From Microcaldota archaeon (GTDB taxonomy: Archaea > Micrarchaeota > Micrarchaeia > Norongarragalinales > UBA97), in assembly GCA_016217775.1 (NCBI GenBank), contig JACRGG010000039.1:1-7034 (forward strand): a stretch of DNA of 7,034 nucleotides, in the 5' to 3' direction. The notes below the pieces were generated by a model. It searched no databases. It had not been told where the DNA came from and saw only the letters and a program-made list of their open reading frames with translations. The translations under genes were made by a program, and so were the position numbers. Positions 1-3,951 of this stretch are shown here, piece by piece (the first letter of the stretch is position 1; every line of letters begins with the position of its first letter).

Positions 1-1
1 A

Positions 2-436
2 AACGGCAAGCACGTGCTTGTCAAAACACCTCGTATTCCGCGGCACTTGCAGCTGGTTGTTGAAGAATTTGCCGAAAGCCATCCTGAATTTAAGACCAAA
101 GCGTATCTTGGGTTTATTGATTACGTAATAAGAATTAAAAATGGGAAAAAAATTGCAAGAAGCCAGCTTTATTACCCTAAAGTTGCGTTTTTGTCCTCTC
201 TAAAAACATCATTTGACCGCAACTACCGCGTGTTGCCCGGAGTAGGCGCGGAATTAGAGAAGAACGCTCTGGTTTTTTTAAAAAACAAATTTCGCGTTAC
301 CCGCGCTTGGACTACGGATTCTCCTTTACCGCCAAGAATCAGCCAATACCAACAATACGGGCTGAAAACCGGCACTTTGTATCCAATAGGCGAGGTTATT
401 GAAAAGCTTGGCTCGGCTAGAAACAAGAAAAAATAG
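2..436 (+). CDS. Hypothetical protein, 3' part (5' end probably outside window)
   Basis: I do not recognise this protein. The reading frame is open from the first bases of the window to a TAG at 434-436. A GTG at 14 could start a 140-residue protein, but no Shine-Dalgarno-like sequence precedes it and the frame continues upstream without a stop, so the true start is probably outside. The visible part is basic, with many Lys and Arg, alternates short hydrophobic and charged stretches, has no membrane segment or cysteine, and ends in a Lys-rich tail (RNKKK). This would suit a soluble, possibly nucleic-acid-associated protein, but that is only inference from composition. It is convergent with the 180-residue gene on the other strand, 22 bp apart. 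Confidence 0.6.
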   Translation, partial: NGKHVLVKTPRIPRHLQLVVEEFAESHPEFKTKAYLGFIDYVIRIKNGKKIARSQLYYPKVAFLSSLKTSFDRNYRVLPGVGAELEKNALVFLKNKFRVTRAWTTDSPLPPRISQYQQYGLKTGTLYPIGEVIEKLGSARNKKK

Positions 437-458
437 TTTTGGTTTCAACTCCCGAGTT
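428..458. terminator. Bidirectional termination region between convergent genes
   Basis: The 22-bp gap between the two stop codons has a TTTT run just past the plus-strand stop (436-440). The AAAAAA run at the end of the plus gene reads as a T-run for minus-strand transcripts leaving the 459-1001 gene. Archaeal RNA polymerase commonly stops at such T-tracts. The assignment rests on position and composition only. Confidence 0.35.
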
Positions 459-1001
459 TCAAGCCGCGTTTTGCTGCGGTTGCACGTTCTGGTTTGGCGA
501 TTGTGTTTGAGCATTAACCGGCTGCTGTGCCTGCGGGCTTGCTTGAGCGCTTTGCTTGTGTTCGAGCTTCCAATAGTTTTTTCCGCCAAACAATACGGGC
601 GTGGCTTTTAGCGAATCGAATTCCCTTGGTTTTAGCAATGCTAGGTCGCCGAAAGGCGCTTTGGCAACGATTTTGTCGAATCCCGTTGCGTGCAAGTGCT
701 TCACCGACTCGCAGATTATTTGCGCGCCTTCATCAAACCCGATTTGCTCCAACGGCCTTCTGGTTGCCGGGCTTAACTGGATTTTGTCAATCACGCTGTA
801 CCCTCGCTTGCCGAACATATACTGGTTGCCGCGGACGGTGACGACTGCGCAAACGTTTTTCCTCTCGTCGAATGCAATCAAGTCGAACTCGTCGCCGCCT
901 TTCGCAATTACCGCTTTTTTCATCGCGCGCGCCTTGTCCAAAGCCCGCTCGTCTAGTTTCGCGGCGTGCATTACGCTAACAATAGTGGGTTCCTTAATCA
1001 T
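459..1001 (-). CDS. Hypothetical protein with Gln/Asn-rich C-terminal tail, downstream of pgi
   Basis: Unrecognised 180-residue protein. Residues 1-149 look like a folded alpha/beta domain: alternating hydrophobic strands near 50-57 and 111-114, a Gly/Lys/Arg-rich turn at 58-67 (RGNQYMFGKRG), and one Cys each at 51 and 97. Residues 150-180 are low complexity, with 11 Gln and 4 Asn among 31 residues plus Ala, Pro and Ser and almost no charge, so this tail is probably disordered. There is no signal peptide or membrane segment. The ATG at 999-1001 lies 7 nt after the pgi stop codon on the same strand, so the two are almost certainly co-transcribed. AAGG at the end of pgi could serve as a ribosome site. 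The context hints at a link to sugar-phosphate metabolism, but the sequence shows no catalytic motif I can name. Confidence 0.75.
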   Translation of the reverse strand: MIKEPTIVSVMHAAKLDERALDKARAMKKAVIAKGGDEFDLIAFDERKNVCAVVTVRGNQYMFGKRGYSVIDKIQLSPATRRPLEQIGFDEGAQIICESVKHLHATGFDKIVAKAPFGDLALLKPREFDSLKATPVLFGGKNYWKLEHKQSAQASPQAQQPVNAQTQSPNQNVQPQQNAA

Positions 1002-1008
1002 TTTTTAT

Positions 1009-1764
1009 TCACGCCTTATACTGCAAGAAATCGTATTTGCCGGGGTTTTCAGTAAAGTCCGCGTACAAGTTTTTCTCGCCGGCAATTTTCTGGCTAGCCG
1101 GCCACTCTTTCGCCGTGTATTGTTTTAATGCGGGAGCGTTTTTTATCGAAACGTTTTTTCTCCACTCCCCGCCTTCAACATAATAGTACGCGCCTCCCCC
1201 GTTTTCAATGAAGGGCTTGTCGTCAAACTCGCCTTCAAAGCGAAGGTTGCTCGTGACTAATAGCTTCATAGTCGGGTTGATTATCACGTGGCCGTACCCG
1301 ACCGGCATTACCACCTTGTCGCCCTTCTCGGCCTTGATTGCGACAACGTCCTCGAGTTCAACCGGGCTTTCGCCGGCTCGCTTTTGGATTAAAAAAATGC
1401 ATTCCCCAATCATTACTTCGTAAACTTCCGGGAACGAATTGGCTGAATTGGGAAAGTTCTTGTGGTAGTGCCCCAGGGTCTTCGCGTACTCCAACCCGAG
1501 GTGCGCCGGGGGGATTACGAGGACTTCAAAAGTGAGTTTTCTGTCCTCGAACAATTTTGCTTCCTGCCGCCTTCGCAGTTTCCTGTAAATGTAGTAAAGC
1601 GCTAGCCTTCTTGGAGCACGCGCCAGGTACTGGCGGTCGTAAACCACTTCCGCCATCTTGTCTATAGTGCGCACTTTGGGGTTAATCCGCTTGTCGCCGA
1701 GGAACAAGTAGTTCGTGCTCTCGTCGAAAGTGACTTCCATCGGCTCGCAGTCTAGCTTGAACAT
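1009..1764 (-). CDS. pgi: Glucose-6-phosphate isomerase, archaeal cupin type
   Basis: Interconverts glucose 6-phosphate and fructose 6-phosphate in the cytoplasm, the first isomerisation of glycolysis and gluconeogenesis. It belongs to the metal-dependent cupin family of archaea (Pfam GPI), unrelated to the bacterial and eukaryotic enzyme. Cupin motif 1 is seen at residues 97-120: LGHYH with His99 and His101, then PEVYEV with Glu113 and Tyr115. Motif 2 is at 153-163, MPVGYGHVIIN with His159. These match the metal ligands of the Pyrococcus furiosus enzyme (His88, His90, Glu97, His136). The protein has 251 residues, against about 190 in Pyrococcus. The extra length is a basic N-terminal region (about 1-75, with RRLALYYIYRKLRRR), five additional residues between His101 and Glu113, and some at the C-terminus. 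The ATG at 1762-1764 is preceded by GGGGAG seven nt away, in a purine-rich leader, a strong ribosome site. First gene of a two-gene operon. Confidence 0.93.
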   Translation of the reverse strand: MFKLDCEPMEVTFDESTNYLFLGDKRINPKVRTIDKMAEVVYDRQYLARAPRRLALYYIYRKLRRRQEAKLFEDRKLTFEVLVIPPAHLGLEYAKTLGHYHKNFPNSANSFPEVYEVMIGECIFLIQKRAGESPVELEDVVAIKAEKGDKVVMPVGYGHVIINPTMKLLVTSNLRFEGEFDDKPFIENGGGAYYYVEGGEWRKNVSIKNAPALKQYTAKEWPASQKIAGEKNLYADFTENPGKYDFLQYKA

Positions 1765-1799
1765 ATTTATGCTCCCCTTCTCCTCTTGTTTTTCCAGTT

Positions 1800-1838
1800 A
1801 TTTTTATGAATAAAAGCAGTTAAAAAGCGTTTTACTGC
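1800..1838 (-). promoter_or_regulatory. Promoter and palindrome upstream of pgi
   Basis: Read on the minus strand this AT-rich block contains CTTTTTAA and CTTTTATTCATAAAAAT, either of which could be the TATA box for pgi, 35-65 nt ahead of its ATG. The part at 1816-1838 is an inverted repeat, GCAGT(T)AAAA and TTTTACTGC around AGCG: 9 pairs with one bulged T. On the minus strand the hairpin is followed by TTTTATT, so it could also terminate transcripts of the upstream 39-codon ORF. Both roles are inference. Confidence 0.4.
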
Positions 1839-1879
1839 ACTGCGGCAGCCGAGGGCGGGATGCCTTTGCCGCGGTTGGG

Positions 1880-1999
1880 CTACGGGCCCTTCATAATCTT
1901 CTTGTTGACGTCTACGCTCGTGCCTTTCTTGAGCTTGTACAACTGCACGCATATTTGAAAGAAGAACACTAAAGCGATTAATTCAATCAAGCCAATCAT
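1880..1999 (-). CDS. Small single-pass membrane peptide, 39 residues
   Basis: A short ORF with ATG at 1997-1999 and TAG at 1880-1882. It encodes a hydrophobic segment at residues 2-20 (MIGLIELIALVFFFQICVQL) followed by a basic polar tail (YKLKKGTSVDVNKKIMKGP). Glu6 lies in the segment and Cys17 near its end. This hydrophobic-then-positive layout is typical of small one-pass membrane proteins with the Lys-rich end in the cytoplasm. No family is recognised. GGAG stands about 11 nt ahead of the ATG, a loose spacing; the TTTTTTA of an AT-rich palindrome 32-47 nt upstream could be the TATA box. An overlapping minus-strand frame (1767-1952) gives an Arg/Gln-rich unstructured product and is less believable. 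The clean membrane pattern and tandem position before pgi support the gene, but its small size keeps certainty moderate. Confidence 0.5.
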   Translation of the reverse strand: MIGLIELIALVFFFQICVQLYKLKKGTSVDVNKKIMKGP

Positions 2000-2139
2000 A
2001 GGAATGCGGACTCCGTAAAAAAGTTTTTTTACCCACTAAAAAACTTTCTCGCCTGCTTTATTTCACTAATGCACTGCTTAAAAGCGTTTTGCGGAGTAAA
2101 AAGTTTTACTGCTTGCTAAAGGCGGGTTAACAATAACTA
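2000..2139. other. AT-rich intergenic region with nested palindromes
   Basis: No coding sequence is visible here. It holds TAAAAAAG/TTTTTTTA at 2016-2031, a larger hairpin with arms AAGTTTTTTTA (2021-2031) and TAAAAAACTT (2037-2046) around CCCAC, and AGTAAAA-AG-TTTTACT at 2095-2110. The last resembles the palindrome upstream of pgi. The region separates the minus-strand 39-codon ORF from tRNA-Arg on plus, so it should contain the promoters of both. Confidence 0.5.
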
Positions 2140-2154
2140 CTTTAATCGATTTAT
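2140..2154 (+). promoter_or_regulatory. TATA box of tRNA-Arg
   Basis: CTTTAATC at 2140-2147, continued by GATTTAT, is centred about 26 nt before the first base of the tRNA. This is the usual archaeal TATA position for a transcript that starts at or just before the mature 5' end. Confidence 0.55.
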
Positions 2155-2208
2155 CCACAATCTTCTAGTGGGCCTGTGGCGCAGTCTGGATAGCGCAAGT
2201 GCCTTCTA

Positions 2209-2258
2209 AATTCCTTTTTTTCAGCAAGAAAAATTCTTGCCGCAAGGGAATGGAAGAA
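2209..2258 (+). other. Intron 1 of tRNA-Arg, position 37/38
   Basis: Fifty nt. The BHB is slightly irregular. CTTC (2203-2206) pairs with GAAG (2253-2256), with three-base bulge AAA (2257-2259) on the 3' side and TAA (2207-2209) on the 5' side. The outer intron helix ATTCC (2210-2214) pairs with GGAAT (2247-2251), leaving G2252 unpaired or as a wobble with T2207. Cutting each bulge after its second base gives loop CTTCTAA. Inside are T7C (2215-2222) and a hairpin, either GCAAGAA/TTCTTGC around AAA (2224-2240) or TTTTTC/GAAAAA around AGCAA (2217-2233). Confidence 0.85.
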
Positions 2259-2280
2259 AGCACGAGGTCGAGGGTTCAAA

Positions 2281-2338
2281 TCCACGCATTTTTTTCACGC
2301 GAAGTGAAAAACGCACTAAAAAAGAAACGTGGTGAAAA
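2281..2338 (+). other. Intron 2 of tRNA-Arg, T-loop position 59/60
   Basis: Fifty-eight nt. The fold is an exact BHB: T-stem GAGGG/CCCTC, 3' bulge AAT (2337-2339), central helix TTCA (2275-2278) with TGAA (2333-2336), 5' bulge AAT (2279-2281), and intron helix CCACG (2282-2286) with CGTGG (2328-2332). Cuts after the second base of each bulge rejoin TTCAAA to T and restore loop TTCAAAT. It contains T7C (2289-2296) in a hairpin TTTTTCAC-GCGAA-GTGAAAAA (2291-2311) and the 15-mer GCACTAAAAAAGAAA (2313-2327), which also occurs in the tRNA-Pro intron. Confidence 0.9.
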
Positions 2339-2360
2339 TCCCTCCAGGCCCGCTTTGACA

Positions 2361-2404
2361 ACTCTTATTAATCGCCTTAGCCAAAAGCTTTTTTGGTGGG
2401 GGAG
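2361..2404 (+). promoter_or_regulatory. Promoter, leader hairpin and ribosome site of the stomatin gene
   Basis: CTTATTAA at 2364-2371 is a plausible TATA box about 40 nt ahead of the ATG. A perfect hairpin CCAAAA-GCTT-TTTTGG (2381-2396) follows, then GGGGGAG (2398-2404) three nt before the ATG at 2408. The hairpin with its T-run could end the tRNA-Arg transcript or sit at the start of the stomatin mRNA. The close, purine-rich ribosome site favours the ATG over upstream TTG or GTG codons. Confidence 0.5.
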
Positions 2405-2407
2405 CAA

Positions 2408-3172
2408 ATGATTCTTGAATTTGTTTTAGTCGCAATAGCAATACTTTTTTTCCTTTCAATCAAGGTGCTCGACCAGTGGGAGCAGGGAATAATCCTCACG
2501 CTAGGCAAGTACAGTTCAACTCGGGGCGCGGGAGTTACTTTCGTCATTCCAATCATCCAGCAGTTAATCAAGGTGGATATGCGCATCGTTACTATCGACG
2601 TCCCAAAGCAGGAAGTAATAACTAAAGACAACGTTCCATTGCACGTTAACGCGGTCGTCTACTTCAAGGTCCGACAGCCCGAGAAGGCGGTTATAGTTAT
2701 TCAAAACTACCACTACGCGGTCTCTCAGTACGCCCAGACGGCGCTGCGCGACATTATTGGAAACATCGAGTTGGATCAAGTCCTCACCGACCGCGAGAAA
2801 ATCGGTTTGGAAATAAAAGAATTAGTGGACCGCGAGACCGACGCGTGGGGAATCGACGTCACCGCGATTAAAATGCAGGACATTGAGCTCCCCTCCGATA
2901 TGAAGCGCGCGATGGCGCGCCAAGCGGAAGCCGAGCGCGAAAAGCGCGCGACTATAACTCTCTCAACCGGCGAGGTGGCCGCGAGCCAAAACTTGGCGAA
3001 AGCCGCGCAAAACCTCGCGGGCTCCCCCGGAGCGCTGCACTTGCGCACTCTGCAAACGATTACGGACATTTCCCCCGACGCGTCGAACAAGATAATCATC
3101 GTAACCCCGCTTGAGATACTCGAGGGATTCAAGTCCCTCGCTGGAGTCTTTCAAAAACCAAAGGAAAAATAG
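2408..3172 (+). CDS. Stomatin/SPFH (band 7) membrane protein
   Basis: A 254-residue p-stomatin, a membrane scaffold protein that forms oligomeric rings or microdomains. Residues 2-20 are a hydrophobic anchor (ILEFVLVAIAILFFLSIKV). The SPFH domain follows at about 22-180 with family hallmarks: EQGIILTLGKY (25-35), GVTFVIP (42-48), DVPKQEVITKDNV (64-76), VNAVVYFKV (80-88), and the RAMARQAEAEREKRA stretch (167-181) that begins the helical coiled-coil arm, rich in Ala, Glu and Arg up to about 204. The C-terminal part (210-254) is hydrophobic strands and a Lys-rich end. Length matches archaeal stomatins such as the Pyrococcus protein. In many archaea a NfeD-type membrane protease gene is adjacent and cleaves stomatin; none is present here, since tRNA genes flank both sides. 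Start chosen at the ATG with an adjacent GGGGGAG. Confidence 0.93.
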   Translation: MILEFVLVAIAILFFLSIKVLDQWEQGIILTLGKYSSTRGAGVTFVIPIIQQLIKVDMRIVTIDVPKQEVITKDNVPLHVNAVVYFKVRQPEKAVIVIQNYHYAVSQYAQTALRDIIGNIELDQVLTDREKIGLEIKELVDRETDAWGIDVTAIKMQDIELPSDMKRAMARQAEAEREKRATITLSTGEVAASQNLAKAAQNLAGSPGALHLRTLQTITDISPDASNKIIIVTPLEILEGFKSLAGVFQKPKEK

Positions 3173-3256
3173 TGAAAGCCTAACTCAATGATTTTCTCTA
3201 ATTGAGGGCATTCTCCAGCACCTTTTTTACCCTTAGCAACCAAAAACAATTAGTTC
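3173..3256 (+). promoter_or_regulatory. Stomatin 3' end and tRNA-Pro promoter region
   Basis: An inverted repeat CTCAAT/ATTGAG (3184-3189, 3201-3206) lies 12 nt past the stomatin stop and may act in its termination. TTTTTTA at 3223-3229 is 28-34 nt before the tRNA-Pro 5' end, so it is the best candidate TATA box for that gene, and its T-run may also stop upstream transcripts. Confidence 0.4.
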
Positions 3257-3392
3257 GGGGTGGTGGTCTAACCTGGCATGATACTTGGTTCGGGACCAAG
3301 AGATTCTGGGTTCAAAAGCACTTTTTTTCTTTAGGAAAGAAAAAACCTGCACTAAAAAAGAAAAACCTGCGCTGAAACTCCCAGCCGCCCCA
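3257..3392 (+). tRNA. tRNA-Pro(CGG) with a T-loop intron
   Basis: After removal of one intron the gene gives a 74-nt tRNA. Acceptor stem GGGGTGG (3257-3263) pairs with CCGCCCC (3385-3391) including one G-T pair; discriminator A at 3392; no CCA is encoded. The D-arm is weak: GTCT at 3266-3269 pairs through three bases with the GAT at 3280-3282, and the loop has GG. Anticodon stem CTTGG (3284-3288) pairs fully with CCAAG (3296-3300). The loop TTCGGGA has anticodon CGG at 3291-3293, reading CCG. T-stem CTGGG (3306-3310) pairs with CCCAG (3380-3384), loop TTCAAAT once spliced. The anticodon loop has no intron; the only one is at T-loop position 59/60 (3317-3378). Confidence 0.92.
3317..3378 (+). 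other. Intron of tRNA-Pro, T-loop position 59/60
   Basis: Sixty-two nt. Central helix TTCA (3311-3314) with TGAA (3373-3376) is flanked by three-base bulges AAA (3315-3317) and ACT (3377-3379). Cuts after the second base of each give TTCAAAT and a continuous CCCAG stem. The outer intron helix is weak: G3318-C3372 and C3319-G3371, then an A-C mismatch. It contains T7C (3322-3329) in a perfect 10-bp hairpin TTTTTTCTTT-AGG-AAAGAAAAAA (3323-3345), the 15-mer GCACTAAAAAAGAAA (3349-3363), and a direct repeat AAAAACCTGC at 3341-3350 and 3361-3370. Confidence 0.85.
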
Positions 3393-3471
3393 CTTTTATT
3401 TCCTCCAGCCGCGGCGCACTCTAGCTGCGGCCTAACAACCTTAATTAACTTTAAACCAGTTGAATTGCGTT
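3393..3471 (+). promoter_or_regulatory. tRNA-Pro trailer and promoter of the thioredoxin-fold gene
   Basis: The tRNA is followed by a T-rich stretch (CTTTTATTTCC, 3392-3402) that may terminate it. An inverted repeat GCCGC/GCGGC spans 3408-3431. CTTAATTAA (3439-3447) is about 25-33 nt before the ATG at 3472 and ACTTTAAAC (3448-3456) is nearer. With no ribosome-site-like sequence before the ATG, a leaderless or very short-leader mRNA is likely. Confidence 0.45.
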
Positions 3472-3846
3472 ATGAACAAATTAATTCCAATAGGCGGCCT
3501 TGCAGTGCTATCAATAGCATTATTTCTTTTATTCAACCCAAGCTCCGGCCCCGGCCAGTACGACGGCTTCGCGCAGTGCCTGACTGAAAAAAACGTTAAG
3601 ATGTACGGCGCGTACTGGTGCTCGCACTGCAAGAACCAAAAAGAATTGTTCGGCTCCAGTTTTCAATACGTGCAGTACGTCGAGTGCGACGTGAACGGAC
3701 AGCAATCACAGGCGTGCACCCAGGCGGGAGTGGCGGGCTACCCCACGTGGATATTCCCCGACGGAAACAAATTAGCCGGCGAAGTGCCACTGGAGAAACT
3801 AAGCGCGTACTCGGGGTGCAGCCTAAACGCCAACCCGACAAAATAA
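3472..3846 (+). CDS. Membrane-anchored thioredoxin-fold protein (CSHC), VKOR-associated type
   Basis: A 124-residue thiol-disulfide protein. Residues 4-21 form an N-terminal hydrophobic anchor or signal (LIPIGGLAVLSIALFLLF), so the rest should face the outside. The thioredoxin fold starts near 32; the active site is Cys50-Ser-His-Cys53 within MYGAYWCSHCKNQKELFG, a wording typical of the thioredoxin domain fused to, or working with, vitamin K epoxide reductase (VKOR) family proteins. The cis-proline loop is GYPTW (89-93, Pro91). Additional cysteines at 36, 72, 82 and 116 also fit that subgroup and may form structural disulfides. Likely role: disulfide formation or transfer in exported proteins. 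No VKOR gene is in the window. Start is ATG at 3472; a TTG at 3460 in frame would only add four residues before the anchor. Confidence 0.85.
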   Translation: MNKLIPIGGLAVLSIALFLLFNPSSGPGQYDGFAQCLTEKNVKMYGAYWCSHCKNQKELFGSSFQYVQYVECDVNGQQSQACTQAGVAGYPTWIFPDGNKLAGEVPLEKLSAYSGCSLNANPTK

Positions 3847-3885
3847 TTTTTTTCTCCCACGGTTTTTTTGCTTTCTTTAGCTTAT
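3847..3885 (+). terminator. T-rich terminator of the thioredoxin-fold gene
   Basis: Two runs of seven T lie directly after the stop (about 3848-3854 and 3864-3870), with further TTTCTTT beyond. Consecutive T-tracts without a strong hairpin are the usual archaeal termination signal. Confidence 0.5.
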
Positions 3886-3951
3886 TTCCCTACTTTTTCT
3901 CAAGTTTGTTTTCAAGCCGTATTTTTTTGGTCAACCGTAACAACACAAAGC

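Larger units (their letters stand above)
2170..2352 (+). tRNA. tRNA-Arg(UCU) with two introns
   Basis: Folds as a complete cloverleaf once two introns are removed, leaving 75 nt. Acceptor stem GGGCCTG (2170-2176) pairs fully with CAGGCCC (2345-2351); discriminator G at 2352; no CCA is encoded. The D-stem is GCGC/GCGC (2179-2182, 2193-2196), with GG in the D-loop. The anticodon stem AGTGC (2198-2202) pairs with GCACG (2260-2264) except for an A-G mismatch at 27-43. The loop CTTCTAA carries anticodon TCT at 2205-2207, so it reads AGA and AGG as arginine. T-stem GAGGG (2270-2274) pairs with CCCTC (2340-2344), loop TTCAAAT. Intron 1 is at the canonical 37/38 site (2209-2258) and intron 2 sits in the T-loop at 59/60 (2281-2338). 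Removal needs the archaeal splicing endonuclease and a ligase. Confidence 0.93.

Noticed and set aside
601..1128. 175-residue plus ORF opposite the pgi operon
   Set aside because: Antisense to two co-directional genes with good starts; composition is irregular.
1767..1952. 61-residue minus-strand ORF before pgi
   Set aside because: Its product is Arg/Gln-rich without pattern, and it overlaps the better-looking 39-codon membrane ORF in another frame.
2199..2411. 70-residue plus ORF across tRNA-Arg
   Set aside because: It lies over the tRNA exons and introns, whose pairing explains the sequence fully.
3184..3206. Possible C/D box small RNA after the stomatin gene
   Set aside because: Only a partial box C-like ATGAT is present and no box D; the inverted repeat is better read as a termination or mRNA-end hairpin.
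3402..3416. Repeat of CAGCCGC after tRNA-Pro as a possible integration site
   Set aside because: Only seven bases match the tRNA 3' end, and no integrase or mobile gene is near.
3285..3587. 100-residue plus ORF across tRNA-Pro
   Set aside because: It runs through the tRNA, its intron and the start of the thioredoxin-fold gene in the wrong frame.
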